Assembly (NCBI GenBank): GCA_922989275.2
Contig: OV277862.1
Location: 68,027,832 to 68,091,831 of the forward strand
DNA: 64,000 nt
Source of the DNA: Gari tellinella
Taxonomy: Eukaryota > Mollusca > Bivalvia > Cardiida > Psammobiidae
Direction of reading: 5' to 3'
Below are positions 20,568-31,138 of this stretch, one piece after another. The notes beneath the pieces are model-generated. The model had not been told where the DNA came from, searched no databases, and saw nothing but the letters and a program-made list of their open reading frames with translations. The translations under genes were made by a program, and so were the position numbers. The stretch's first letter is position 1, and each line of letters starts with the position of its first letter.

Positions 20568-20815
20568 CCCATTACCCCATAAATATGCGGTTTTACGCCT
20601 ATAATTTATTCCTCTACTGAAGAAAATTGTTCAAATTTATATAGCCATGAATATATATCAGAAGAAATATTTTCTATATTCTAGCAGATGGTAGCTTAAA
20701 GCAGGCTGAAAGTAAAGCAGAATGCATCTTAAGGCGCATTCTGCTTTGCTTTCAGTCTGCTTTAAGTGGTCATTTATCTTCAATATAAGAAACAGGCTAT
20801 GGGGAAATGGGTTGA
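20564..20815 (-). mobile_element. A17: complete family-A MITE
   Basis: TTAACCCATTACCCCATAAA to GGCTATGGGGAAATGGGTTGA. Right TTAA decayed to TTGA. Hairpin 20695-20764 has a mismatched centre GCATCTTAAGGCGC. Confidence 0.85.
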
Positions 20816-20828
20816 GTGGTCACACTTA

Positions 20829-21371
20829 CACTCAGTGCAAAAAGAAACGCACATTGTGCTCAGGCGCAGATTAGGATACATGTTTTTTAGGAAAATTAGA
20901 AAAGAAAGACCATATCTCAAGATTTATTTAATTCTGCAACAAGTTTAGAAAAAAAATACTCAAAAAACATTGTGCTGCCTTTTAACCATTTCCCTCCTAA
21001 TGACGCCAAAAAGCGTTTGCAAACAGTTTGGATCCTGATCAGACGCCGCGTAACGCGACGTCTGATCAGGATCCAAACTGTTTGACACTCTTATAGATAT
21101 CATTTAAGTCATTCTACATTGAATTTTACTTAGAAACGATCTTGCAAACAACAATTGAAGCAGACGACAATAAGACGGTGAAGGGGTAAAAACCTCGGGA
21201 TTAATTTGGCAGCGAAATAATTAACTACAACTTGTTTAAAATACCGCACCGATTAGTGCAGGTTGTGATGCTACCAATTCAATAATGATTTAATAATAAT
21301 TCACAAATACGTACCTTCTACATCAAAATAAGAATGTGATACAACGTGTGCGTTTCTTTTTGTACTGAGTG
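20829..21371. mobile_element. L: Tc1/mariner-like non-autonomous element with nested B05
   Basis: 24-bp terminal repeats (20829-20852 and 21348-21371, CACTCAGTGCAAAAAG...) differ by one base and are flanked by TA at 20827-20828 and 21372-21373. Without the nested B05 the element is about 330 bp and has no transposase. Confidence 0.85.
20982..21190 (-). mobile_element. B05: family-B MITE nested in L
   Basis: TTAACCATTTCCCTCCTAATG to GGTGAAGGGGTAAA. Hairpin 21020-21084 uses the TGATCAGAC/GTCTGATCA stem. The arm contains GAAGCAGACGACAA. The right TTAA has decayed. Confidence 0.8.
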
Positions 21372-21568
21372 TATAATCGGGCTGTGACTGTCCACAATCA
21401 ATTTATTATTAACCTTGAAATTTTATTCAGGCATACTCCAACTAGACACAATGCAATTAGATCTTGACAGCTATTGACACTTACTGTTACTGGTAATAAA
21501 TATCCTCAAATGAACACGGCAATGATAAAACAGGAATGAAAATTTAAAACCGATGGTTGGAATAGAGC

Positions 21569-21758
21569 CAGAGCTCCAAATAAGAGGGAGTAAACTGAAC
21601 AATTCCAACATTTTCTCGCTCATATCAGCACCAAATCCTATGGTGTTACTTCACATTAGAATCATCTCGAAGAGATGATTCTAATAATTGTGACAACATA
21701 GGGTTTAAAGCAGAAATAAATAATTTAGTTTTTGAAATACTCCCCTTATCTGGAGCAA
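21569..21758 (+). mobile_element. F01: hAT-like MITE
   Basis: CAGAGCTCCAAATAAGAGGG to CCCCTTATCTGGAGC. Central hairpin GAATCATCTCGAAGAGATGATTC. The right terminal bases were lost next to A18. Confidence 0.8.
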
Positions 21759-21762
21759 GATT

Positions 21763-21982
21763 TTAACCCATTATTCCATAACCTGTTTCTAATTTTGAAG
21801 ACAGGTGACCATTTAAATCAGGAAGAAATTAATTCAGCCTGCTTCAAGCTACCATCTGCTAGGATATCAAAACTATTTATTATGGTGCACATCACTGGTG
21901 TATATAGTGGATTTTTCTTCTTCAGTGGAAGAATAAATCAAAGGCAGAAAAAGTTGTATATTTATGGAGTAAATTGGGCTAA
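21763..21982 (+). mobile_element. A18: family-A MITE with collapsed hairpin
   Basis: TTAACCCATTATTCCATAACC to GGAGTAAATTGGGCTAA. The hairpin is reduced to AAATCAGGAAGAAATTAATTCAGCCTG. Confidence 0.8.
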
Positions 21983-22079
21983 AGACTTTTCCTCAGTCCA
22001 TTGAGGGACCACCAGACCATTGTTCTGGAGGTGTCAATGTAACTGTAAAGCATGTGCAACACAATCTCAGTTTACCTGG

Positions 22080-22190
22080 TGAGGTCCAGATTATACTCAT
22101 GCTCTAGTGATTTTCAATGGTTATTTCTAACCAAACTATCAAATATAAATGTCGGGTCTCACATAAGACGATTCAATGGTTAAATATGCA
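22080..22190. repeat. Dispersed repeat M, copy 1
   Basis: TTTTCAATGG, CTAACCAAACTATCAAATAT and TCACATAAGACG recur in the same order at 55440-55540. Confidence 0.5.
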
Positions 22191-22570
22191 CAATACCCAT
22201 GCTTTTTGCAAGGAAATTGACAGTAAATAATCTGGCAAGGCGTTATGACAAAAAGGTCGTCAGGAGATGTCTTTAAGTCAAATTTGACTATACAGCAAGA
22301 AGACTGATATCCCCATAAGCAGCAAATAAAGGGTAAATTCAGACTATATTAAACTGGAATTAAAATCAATATCTGTCTGGCTGCTTTGGTAGGCATGAAC
22401 CAGATATAATGAATTTTTCTATTTTTAATCACATTTTAACGATTTTTCATCCTAAACATGTTCACAATATAATTCATAGGTCAAATACTTTCTCCTTATT
22501 TCTCCTTGAAATGCGCGACAAACCCAGTGGATCTGATCATTCTTTAATGGTCTATAAGACAAGTGTCAGC
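22191..22570. other. Unassigned interval
   Basis: No feature recognised. Confidence 0.35.
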
Positions 22571-22663
22571 TTAACCCATCACTCCATAGCCTGTTGCTAA
22601 TTTTGAAGACAGGTGACCACTTAAAGCAGGTTGAAAGTTGAGCAGAATGCGCCTCAAGGCCAC
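22571..22663 (+). mobile_element. A19: family-A left half fused to A20
   Basis: TTAACCCATCACTCCATAGCC to GCGCCTCAAGG, then an abrupt switch into the opposite orientation. Confidence 0.75.
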
Positions 22664-22870
22664 TGAAGAAAACACTTTCAATTTATTCAGTCATAAATAT
22701 TCACTGGTCAAAATAAAAATATTATATATCCTAGCAAACGGTAGCTTATATTAAAGCAGGCTGAAAGTAAAGCAGAATGTGCCTTCAGGCACATTCTGCT
22801 TTATTTTCAGCCTGCTTTAAGCGATCTTCTGTCTTCAAAACTTGAAACAAGCTATTGAGTAATGGGTTAA
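22664..22870 (-). mobile_element. A20: family-A MITE, left end missing
   Basis: CCACTGAAGAAAACACTTTC through hairpin 22751-22820 (GTGCC/GGCAC, arms fully matched) to GAGTAATGGGTTAA. Confidence 0.8.
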
Positions 22871-23621
22871 ATGAATGCTATGCATAGATCCGGTCTGTAC
22901 TTTTAATGCATATTAATTAAGACAAGACAAATAGTGCATGCCTGTACTGCTGCAGACAAACCTCACCAGAAGCTGCCAATGTAGCAGTAGCGCCTGTCAA
23001 GACATCTGTTTTCAAGGTAATGTAATCATACAACCCTTAACACCCTTTGGAAGCAGCTAGCAACTTTTAACTTGTAAATAGTCTTGATCAAGATCAGACA
23101 CCAAGTAACTCAGCATCAAAACTTAATCCAAACTTATTGCCCCTCATATCTTACAGCTCGAAATATACAGTTGACAGAGTTGGACTGGACTTGAACTGGA
23201 CAATATTAATGTTTAATTCAGCTGAATTAAACAGGTTGTATGGATCCAGATTAGATTCATGAGCACTGTGAATCTGATCATTTATACAGTCATATGATCA
23301 AGATTGACAGACAGAGCAGTTATCTACATTTGAACCATAAAGTAACATACCTAGCTGTGCACCAACACACTCATTTCTGTTGAGGAATATTTAACAGCAG
23401 GAAAATGGGTTAATATGAATGATTTAATCATGCTGCATGACAAAAAACATGCAAGTGCATGTTTGTGCAGGAAGGAGCCTGCATGGTGGGTAAAAAATCA
23501 AGTCTTTGTCTGAAACTGCAGAATCCTGACAGATGCAGGCAAATATACAGTCAAGGCTGACATGTTTAAAGTAGAATAACCTGCATTCAACCACCAGTCA
23601 TAGAAGCAGAGAAAAAGTTTC
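22871..23621. other. Unassigned interval with two small palindromes
   Basis: A degenerate core 2 lies at about 23060-23125 (GTAAATAGTCTTGATCAAG). A perfect 24-bp zero-loop palindrome lies at 23210-23233 (TGTTTAATTCAG and its inverse). Confidence 0.4.
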
Positions 23622-23875
23622 TTAACCCTTTACCCCATAGCCTATTTGTAATTTTGAAGACAAGTGACCACATTAAGCAGGTTGAAAGTAAAGCAGAATG
23701 CACCTTAAGGTGCATTCACTGCTTTACTTTCAGCCTGCTTTAAGCTACCATCTGCTAGTATATAGAATATATTTCCTATGGTGCATATTCATCACTGTAT
23801 AAATTGGAACTATTTGCTTCAGTGGAGGAATAAATTAGAGGCGTAAAAAGGCGTATTTATGGAGTAATGGGTTAA
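23622..23875 (+). mobile_element. A21: complete family-A MITE
   Basis: TTAACCCTTTACCCCATAGCC to GGAGTAATGGGTTAA. Hairpin 23672-23743 has GCACC/GGTGC and an extra three bases (ATTCACTGC) on the right side only. Confidence 0.9.
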
Positions 23876-23924
23876 ATAATCTACAAGCATAAAGATCTTT
23901 CAAAACAAGTTTCTTTCAAAACAA

Positions 23925-24142
23925 ATTATTCACCTCTGGAACTTTTAATTGACAATTCCTGTGTTTCCAATCAAGTCTAGTCCATCATTACATATTCAGG
24001 TTTTATTTTTTTTAATCATATATTGCAAAATGACAAACAGTGCAGACCCTGGTTAGAGGGCTCCTATAGGCTCTATACGCAGTAGGAATATGACTGTCAA
24101 GTAATAGATGAGTATACTCTTGCTAGGGTTGAATGTGGTAAC
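23925..24142 (-). mobile_element. C07: degraded family-C MITE
   Basis: TTATTCACCTCTGGAAC, AGTCTAGTCCATCATTAC, GACAAACAGTGCAGACCC and CTAGGGTTGAATGTGG. The right hairpin half is lost. Confidence 0.7.
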
Positions 24143-24160
24143 CCTCCATAATTATGCCTT

Positions 24161-24415
24161 TTAACCTATTACCCCATACATACACCTTTTTACACCTTTA
24201 ATGTATTCCTCTACTGAAGAAAATAGTTCCAATTTATACTGTTACAAATAAGATTTGTAGGAAATATTTTCTATATTCTAGCAGATAATAGCTTAAAGCC
24301 GGCTGAAAGGAAAGCAGAATGCGCCTCAAGGCGCCTTCTGCTTTACTTTCAACCTGCTTTAAGTGGTCACCTGTCTTTAAAACAATAAATAGGCTATAGC
24401 CCGGTAATGGGTCAA
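24161..24415 (-). mobile_element. A22: complete family-A MITE
   Basis: TTAACCTATTACCCCATAC to AGCCCGGTAATGGGTCAA. Hairpin centre GCGCCTCAAGGCGC (24292-24361). Confidence 0.85.
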
Positions 24416-24489
24416 TGCATTCACTTTTTAATCCTAATAGACATGCCCTTTCATGGTTGTACCACAATCTGAAAGTTCTTCCTTAACTC

Positions 24490-24617
24490 TGACAGGTGGA
24501 TGCTGAAAGCAGACTGAAGGTCACCAGCAGTACTGTGTAAAATGGAACTATATTTGCCAGTGGAGGAAATAATTAAATGTGTATAAAGGCGTATCAATTT
24601 AAGGGAGTAATGGTCAA
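24490..24617 (+). mobile_element. A23: very worn family-A right half
   Basis: GTGTAAAATGGAACTATATT, GCCAGTGGAGGAAATAATTAAAT, GGCGTATCAAT and GGAGTAATGG remain. Confidence 0.6.
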
Positions 24618-25247
24618 CTGTTCCTCATTATGTGTTCGAGACACCATAATTTTTTATATGTCCACACTAGAAATTTTAAACAGTTTTTTTAGCCAATTCT
24701 GTTGGAGACACAAATGATTGCAGTAGAAGAAGAATCTCCGACCCATACATTTAAAGAACCTGTTGTGGACACTTGGGTCAAAAGGTCACTTCTGTGACTA
24801 CTGGTCAATATCTCTAAATCTTTTTTTCCAAAGACGTGTAGCTTTTTACTGCTGTGATTGGCTCTGATTGGCAGATAACGGAATGTCTGATTCTCGTGTG
24901 AAAACCTATAATCTACAGAATGGCAGCGATCAGCCTGAGCGATAATTGACGGTGTTTATGTCAATATGTGTGTAATTTATGTAGACAGCAGTCAGGAAAT
25001 ACAGGACAGGGCAGGAATGCATTTTATAGATGTCCAGCTGCATGTAGCGCATAACAGTTCCACATGCTTTACAACTGATATATTTTAGTGATAGTAAATG
25101 ACAAACCACTGACATACCTCAGACACCTTCCATAATAATATCTGCCAAGATCACAGCTTCTTTCTGAGTGCTAAAAATAGCATCTTATGCTTACAGCTAG
25201 GTCATCTTGGCTCCTACTCCCCATCATTCTCTATTGTCATATTGTAG
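24618..25247. other. Unassigned, repeat-poor interval
   Basis: Two inverted CCAAT boxes, ATTGG at 24857-24861 and 24867-24871, are spaced 10 bp apart. No downstream exon is recognised. Confidence 0.35.
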
Positions 25248-25439
25248 CAGGGCTCCAGATAGAGGTAGTTTTTTCAACAAATCCCACATTTTCTCACTAT
25301 TTTAAGCCCTAAATCCTATGATGTTACTACTCATTAGAATCGTCTCGAAGAGACGATTCTAATGAGTAGTGACATCATAGGGTTTAATTCAGAAATAAAG
25401 ATTTTAGATTTTGAAAAACTACCCTTATCTGGTGCTCTG
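25248..25439 (+). mobile_element. F02: complete hAT-like MITE
   Basis: CAGGGCTCCAGATAG to CTTATCTGGTGCTCTG, flanked by TTGTAG on both sides. The hairpin (about 25319-25384) is nearly perfect over 30 bp per arm, with centre GTCTCGAAGAGAC. Confidence 0.85.
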
Positions 25440-25654
25440 TTGTAGGTCAATAAAGAATTAAAGGCAAAAAAGACATACCTATGGTGTAAATGACTGTAAA
25501 TGTAAGGTTATTAAACTATGGTAACCTAAACAAAGGTTTGACCATAAAATGCAAACAACATTAGTGTGCTTGCAATAGCAAGAAGGTACTGTATTTGCTC
25601 TTCAAGTATTCAAGTCAAACCTATGCTTTGTATTTGCTGATTATGGCAGGTGAC

Positions 25655-25698
25655 AACTTAAGGCAGAGTAAAAGTAAAGCAGAAAGCTCTCACAGGAG
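25655..25698. repeat. Left half of an H-type hairpin
   Basis: ACTTAAGGCAGAGTAAAAG, then GCAGAAAGCTCTCACAGGAG. Confidence 0.45.
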
Positions 25699-25709
25699 TA
25701 TTCCTGCAT

Positions 25710-25953
25710 TTAACCCTTTACCGGTACCTTATAGCGAGTTTAATTTATTCCTCCTCTGATGAAAATAGTTCAATTAAATCAGTCATGAATATATATTATA
25801 GGGAATTTTTTCTACATTCTACCACAATATAGCTTAAAGCAGGCTGAAAATAAAGCATAATGCGCCTTAAGGCGCATTCTGCTTTACTTTCAACATGCTT
25901 TAAGTAGACACCTATCTTCAATACTACAAATAGGCTATCAGGCAAAGGGTTAA
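25710..25953 (-). mobile_element. A24: complete family-A MITE
   Basis: TTAACCCTTTACCGGTACC to CAGGCAAAGGGTTAA. Hairpin 25833-25902 has GCGCC/GGCGC. Confidence 0.85.
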
Positions 25954-26310
25954 AAGGTTAACACTGAATTCCTCTCATTTAAATCAGGTTACAAATCATT
26001 AGTGGCATGTATACAAGCCATAAAACCTTCAAATGAGATGTTTATACAATCTATCAACCTTCATGCATTGGCTGATTTACAAGGAGCAGCCTCAAGAAAA
26101 TGCATCTGTTTAAAAGAAATGTCATGTACCTTGTCAATGTACTCCATCAGTATAAAACATTTTTGAAAGAGCAAAATTATAAATCATGTGGGTGTTTCTG
26201 AAAAATATTCTTTACAGCTGTCAGCATCAACTTCCATTCATAAACATTTTTTTTTAAATCAAACACCTAATTCCCAGTATGTGACCGACCTATGGACACA
26301 TTTACCTACT
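25954..26310. other. Unassigned interval
   Basis: No feature recognised. Confidence 0.35.
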
Positions 26311-26533
26311 TTGGGCTCCAGATAAAGAGGGAGTAATTCAACAATTTTAAATCCAACATTTTACACTTATTTCAGCACCAAATCATGTAGTGCTACATGT
26401 ACTACTCATTAGAATCCTCTCATTATAGAGGTCGGTTCTTGAATGAGTAGTTGCACCATAGGGTTTAATGCAGAAACAAAGAGTTTAGTTTTTGAAATCC
26501 CCCCCCCCCCCCACCCCCTTATCTAAAGCTCTG
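26311..26533 (+). mobile_element. F03: hAT-like MITE with decayed hairpin and C14 tract
   Basis: TTGGGCTCCAGATAAAG to TATCTAAAGCTCTG. The hairpin is interrupted (CCTCTCATTATAGAGG). A run of 14 C starts at 26499. Confidence 0.75.
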
Positions 26534-26546
26534 CCAGTTCCTTCAC

Positions 26547-26700
26547 TTAACCCATTACTCAATAGCCTATTTCTAGATTTGAAGAAAAGTGACCACTTAA
26601 AGCATATTGAAAGTAAAGCAGAATGCAATGCATCTCAAAAACCTGTTTTAAACGGTCATGTGTCTTCAAAACTACAAACAGGCTAAGGATAAAGTGTTAA
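26547..26700. mobile_element. A25: symmetric family-A variant
   Basis: TTAACCCATTACTCAATAGCC...AAGTGACCACTTAAAGC on the left and AACGGTCATGTGTCTTC...AACAGGCTAAGG on the right, so the short arm is present at both ends as at 16868. Long arm absent. Confidence 0.7.
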
Positions 26701-26904
26701 AGAATGTTTTGGATCAAAACCACACCAAACTTTACTAGTAATTTCTATGCAAACCCTGGAACAATTAACAATTGAACAGCAACAGTTCCTGACAAAGTTC
26801 CATCATTCATGACATTAGGTCTCCACAGAAAGGGACAATTCCTGACACAACCATTTAATCAAATATGGCTGGCAAATTGTTATAGGGAGTTCAGAGAAGA
26901 AAGA

Positions 26905-27095
26905 TTACTATTCACTCTTATACTGCTAGAAACCATCCATTGCAAACAGTGAAGACCCAGATCAGAGGGCTCCTAATGGAGCCCTCTGATCAGGGTCTGC
27001 ACTGTTTGTAATACTTTATATTATTTTTGTGACAACCCCATCAAGAGCCAATGTAAACAGATCATTTGTCAGAAAACAGATAGGTGCATTGGAAA
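26905..27095. mobile_element. K02: core-3 MITE of the K shell
   Basis: The hairpin at 26942-27008 is almost perfect (GGGCTCCTAATGGAGCCC). Flanks CTCTTATACTGCTAG and GTGACAACCCCATC match K05. The right end is poorly defined. Confidence 0.65.
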
Positions 27096-27507
27096 GTTGA
27101 GCAAGATCAGAGTTCAGGAGTGCATAAAAAGAGGGGGCTGCCAGTCCTCACATTTCAAGCAAATGACGGACTAATTTGGCTTGCTGGGGAGTTTATTGAT
27201 ATTCTCTACAGGAAACACACATAATTGTGGTGGAAAACTTTCAGATGCCTCACAAATCCCTTAGATGCACAGGAACCAAGAAACAGGGAAGAAACAACAC
27301 ATAATAAAGAGAACAATGCAACTCAGATAGGGTCTAAAATGATTATGCTTTGACCTGACTCAAAACAAGGTGTCCTCCAGATGGGTTTGTCAGATTTGAA
27401 TTTAATTGTTATGAATTTACATGGTTTTGACAATATTTCAGTCATAACACAACATCCAGCTAATTACAGGTGGATATATATATACTCCAAAAGCCCTTTG
27501 CAGAAGT
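27096..27507. other. Unassigned interval
   Basis: No feature recognised. Confidence 0.35.
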
Positions 27508-27580
27508 ATGGCAAACAGTGCCGACCTTGATGAGAGTTCCTTCATCAGTAGCCATGTGATCTGCATCTACACAGTTTGTG
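27508..27580. repeat. Worn core-3 hairpin
   Basis: GCAAACAGTGCCGACCTTG...GATCTGCATCTACACAG. CTCAAAGGGTTT at about 27610 may be the end of the same element. Confidence 0.5.
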
Positions 27581-27823
27581 AAAGTTATATATACTTGTTT
27601 CCCTACACTCAAAGGGTTTGTTCATTATAATCTCAAGGTTCTAACTCATGCTAACATTATAACCCCAGAGCAGAATGGGTACTGTCTTATCATCCCAGCC
27701 CATCTGTTTGATGTTCATTTCTAGCTGTCATTGGGAGTCAATAATTGATGCACAGATCAATATGTTATATATAGTAAATAGTGCATGGGTAAGCTGGCAT
27801 ACCAGTCTCTAGCAGAATTTCTA

Positions 27824-28032
27824 TACAGTAGAACCTCTCTATTACGGCCACTAAATTGTGTCACATATTAGTTGTTTACGACAGGTGACTGCTTAAAGCA
27901 ATGTGAAAATGAAACAGAAAGCTTCTACAGGAGCTTTCTGTTTCACTTTCACATTGCTTTAAGCTGTCACCTGTCTTTTATACAGACAATTAGCCTTCTT
28001 TTTAGTGGTCGTAATAGAGAGGTTCTACTGTA
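27824..28032. mobile_element. H03: complete pogo/Tc1-like MITE (reference copy)
   Basis: 209 bp including TA at each end. 30-bp inverted ends (27824-27853 and 28003-28032; CAGTAGAACCTCTCTATTAC after the TA) have one mismatch. The inner hairpin is the core-1 pattern (TTAAAGCAATGTGAAAATG...CATTGCTTTAAG, centre AGCTTCTACAGGAGCT) flanked by GACAGGTGACTGC / GCTGTCACCTGTC. It is non-coding. CAGT ends next to TA are typical of pogo/Tigger elements. Confidence 0.9.
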
Positions 28033-28038
28033 CTTCTT

Positions 28039-28087
28039 TAACCCATTACTCTTCTAAAGGTGAATTCTGCTTTACTTTCAACCTCCT
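28039..28087. mobile_element. Family-A fragment
   Basis: TTAACCCATTACTC joined directly to GAATTCTGCTTTACTTTCAACC: one end plus the right half of a hairpin. Confidence 0.55.
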
Positions 28088-28469
28088 TTACTCTTTCCCC
28101 CATAGAAGTGCCTTTTAGCGCATTTAATTTATCCATCCACTACAGAAAATACTTCCAACTTATACAGTCATTATAAACATGTACCAAAAGAAATATTTGC
28201 TATATTCTAGCAGATGGTAGCTTAACCCATTAACTCATAAGCGATTATCAATGCTTATCTCAATACAGGCTAGTGGATTAAAATGTCAAAATGAGTCAGT
28301 ATGAGGCTATTGCGCAATGAGTCAATATGAGTCAGTTATTTATGGCTTCATAGGTTAAAGCATGCTGAAAGTAAAGCAGAATGCGCCTTAAGGCGCATTC
28401 TGCTTTACTTTCAACCTGCTTTAAGTGGTCACCTGTCTTCAAAACTAGAAACAGGCTATTGGATAATGT
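28088..28469 (-). mobile_element. A26: family-A MITE split by element N
   Basis: CTCTTTCCCCCATAGAAG and the long arm to GATGGTAGC, then N, then AAGCATGCTGAAAG with centre GCGCCTTAAGGCGC and AACAGGCTATTGGATAATG. Confidence 0.85.
28226..28354. mobile_element. N: 129-bp TTAA element inside A26
   Basis: CCCATTAACTCATAAGC to TATGGCTTCATAGG, flanked by TTAA at 28222-28225 and 28355-28358. Excision restores GGTAGCTTAAAGC. Internal repeats of ATGAGTCA (four close copies, AP-1-like) replace the hairpin. Confidence 0.8.
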
Positions 28470-28999
28470 TCCCTCATCCAAGCTTTACGTGGAAGCGATG
28501 TGCTAAGCTTGAACGCCAAAACAACTATGAAAATGTGGTACAGATAGATAGCGTAAGTCACATGATGTAGAGGGTGTGCTTGATTTTTTATTCTTTAAAT
28601 GTGCGATTAGCTCGGAACATGTTCGGGACAACATGCTATTGTAATACATGCGAAAGCCGGAGGCTATATGGAAAATAATGGGATAAAGGGTTAGGAATAC
28701 AAATTGATGGGTTAAAGTATTTCACTGGCCCCACAAGCACCTGTAGCCTGTATGTCAGCACTGCTGTTCTTGTCTTGTTCCATGTATGTCAACAATGATG
28801 TGATTGTCTTTCCCCGTATCTACCTGCCTCAGCTGGAACAAAGGATGCTCCTTCTGAGAGCCAATTAGAAATTCATCGGTCCCTCAGACTCCTGGGGACC
28901 TATCTCCTAGTAATCTATGTAATACAATACCTGGTGATTAGCTTTTAACCTGCTGAAAACTAGTACTGGCATTTACTGTCCAGCTCTTGAGGCATAGTT
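28470..28999. other. Unassigned interval
   Basis: Short inverted string CGGAACATGTTCGG at about 28614. No gene recognised. Confidence 0.35.
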
Positions 29000-29239
29000 G
29001 ACCTAAAACTATAACAGCCTGTTTGTAGTTTTGAACACATGTAACCACTTAAATCAGGTTGAAAGTAAAGCAGAATGCACCTAAAGGTGCATTCTGCTTT
29101 ACATTCAGCCTGATATAAATTTTAAGCTGCTATCTGCTAGGACAAAGAAATTTCAGGGCTGTATAAAGTGGAACTATTTTCTTCAGTGTAGAAATAAATT
29201 AAAGGTATGAAAAGGTATATTTAAGGAGTAATGGGTTAA
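29000..29239 (+). mobile_element. A27: family-A MITE, left end decayed
   Basis: ACTATAACAGCCTGTTTG to GGAGTAATGGGTTAA. Hairpin 29049-29117 with GCACCTAAAGGTGC; both arms changed GCAGG to TCAGG / CCTGATA. Confidence 0.8.
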
Positions 29240-29835
29240 TCATCAAACACTTTAAATTGCACTTTTTAAATCAATCTAAACAGATATCTTGTATTGTAAG
29301 ACTAGTCAATAATTGAATGATCTTGATCCATAATGGCATATCTGCAGCGCGTGTTTCCGAGTCAATTCCGAATTTCAAGAAGTATTTGCCAATTACTGTT
29401 AACATGTTCAAGATAAGTGTGGCGGATCTCCCAGCACAATTAATTCCAGCTTTTGTTCTCTGGAACTGCCACTTGATAACGAGTTCTGATGATAAATACA
29501 GAGCATGTTCAAGTGTTAACAGAAATAGTTATCCTTAATGTGCATTGATTTTGACATTTATTAAACCAAGGCCTTAATAAGCTTCATTTCTTTTAGGGGA
29601 AAATGTTCTCTTTGTTCTATTTATATCTTCATGTAGGTTTGTTAATTGTCACAGTAAGTATTTTTCCTTTAGGGCTTTTTAATGCAAGAAGCTTGAGAAG
29701 ACAGGATCTACGAAATGTGAGGTTTGAAGCATTTAGTCCTTGGCCATTGTCCATAAGAATATGTTCCTGTGTTTAGTATCTCTGACACTGTAGAGTCCAT
29801 GCTTGAGTTCCTCAGAGATTCTTGTACAAGGTCTA
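29240..29835. other. Unassigned, repeat-poor interval
   Basis: A 73-residue open frame (29317-29538, plus) has no recognisable domain and no splice context I can defend. Confidence 0.35.
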
Positions 29836-30061
29836 ATTAGCCCTTTAACTCCTATTAGATTCACATTTTTACATTTGTATTTATTCATCAACTAAAGAAA
29901 ATAGTTCCAATTTATACATTCATGAATATGTACTAAATGAAATATTTTCTATATTCTAGCAGAAGTTAGCTTAAAGCAGGCTGAAAATAAAGCAGACTGC
30001 ACAGTTTAAGGCATGCTTTTAAGGGGTCACTGCTGTCATCAGGCTATGAAGAAAAGGGTTA
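29836..30061 (-). mobile_element. A28: worn family-A MITE
   Basis: CCTATTAGATTCACATTTTTAC, TTCTATATTCTAGCAG, GCAGGCTGAAAATAAAGCAG. The right half of the hairpin is mostly lost, ending GAAAAGGGTTA. Confidence 0.7.
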
Positions 30062-30129
30062 TCTATTCCTTTGCATGTGCATGCATCTGATAAATGCAGG
30101 TGTCAAACACGGTTGTTAAAGGATGGTTA

Positions 30130-30215
30130 TAATTACAGGTGTGCTTCATGCCAGACAAAAATAAAGCAATTCAGGCTCCTATAGTACCTTTACTTTCATC
30201 TTGCTTTCAAAAGCA
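30130..30215. repeat. Worn H-type hairpin
   Basis: GACAAAAATAAAGC...GGCTCCTATAG...CTTTACTTTCATCTTGC. It abuts J01. Confidence 0.5.
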
Positions 30216-30243
30216 GCTTCTTATCTCAAACACAGAAGTACTA

Positions 30244-30601
30244 CAGTGCTCCCTCCCTACAACGGCCCTCTGAACATCAATTCCCTCCTTACAACAACGC
30301 TTGCAGCTGTTCTTCAAACAAGACAATTATATCCAATAATTTTGCTGCTGCAATATCGTCTGCTGAAAATTGATGTCTGCAGTTTTTCTAAAGGTTACAT
30401 AATGGACATTTTGACAGAAAAAACCGTAATGACAAGTGACAAACAGCTTGAATCAAGATCAGACGCCGCTGGAAGTGGTGTCTGATCTGGATTCAAGCCG
30501 TTTTCAAATGTAACCAAACTTCCCACCCTATAACGACTCCCTCCGAACAACGCACACAATTTTTGTCTCCCAGTGGGTGTCGTTGTAGAGAGGGAGCGCT
30601 G
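30244..30601 (+). mobile_element. J01: Tigger/pogo-like MITE carrying core 2
   Basis: CAGTGCTCCCTCCCTACAAC and GTTGTAGAGAGGGAGCGCTG are inverted ends with few mismatches. TA precedes; the right side reads AA. Core 2 (30439-30505) is CAAACAGCTTGAATCAAG...GACGCCGCTGGAAGTGGTGTC. The two arms also repeat CCCTCC...AACGACTCCCTCCGAACAAC internally. Confidence 0.85.
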
Positions 30602-30897
30602 AAGATGAATATACTCTGATATATATAGAAGAAGGAGTAGACAGGAATCACAAAGTGATGGGATTCATTCCACTGTGACCCATTGTTTGAGAGTCTTAAG
30701 ACATCACAAAGGAACCAGCTTCTATTACTGTTGTTGACAGACAGAGAGAGAAATGACACAAAAAGTCTGAAATCCACAGCTATCACTTTACCACATGATT
30801 ATTAACCATTGAAACTTGGAATAAATGATGCCAGCTTGAAATTCTTTCGACTTGGTACTCAAAACACATCAGATTCCGATTCACTAAACTTGAACAA

Positions 30898-31138
30898 TTG
30901 AACTCTTTACATCATAGCCAGTTTTGAAGACAGATGCATAACACATTAAGGAGGTTGAGAGTAAAGCAGACTACTCCTAAAGCAGCACTCTGCTTTTAAC
31001 TTTTAACAAGCTTTACAGTAATCATCTGGACAAAAAACCATGTTTCATGCTCAGTACTTCTGGGTGAAACCTACCGGTACCTTCATTAATGTAGAAACGA
31101 CTAAAGGCATGAAAAAGAATATTTATTCAGTAATCGGT
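30898..31138 (+). mobile_element. A29: old family-A MITE
   Basis: AACTCTTTACATCATAGCC, TTTTGAAGACAG, GGTTGAGAGTAAAGCAG, ACTAAAGGCATGAAAAAG. Termini barely recognisable. Confidence 0.55.
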
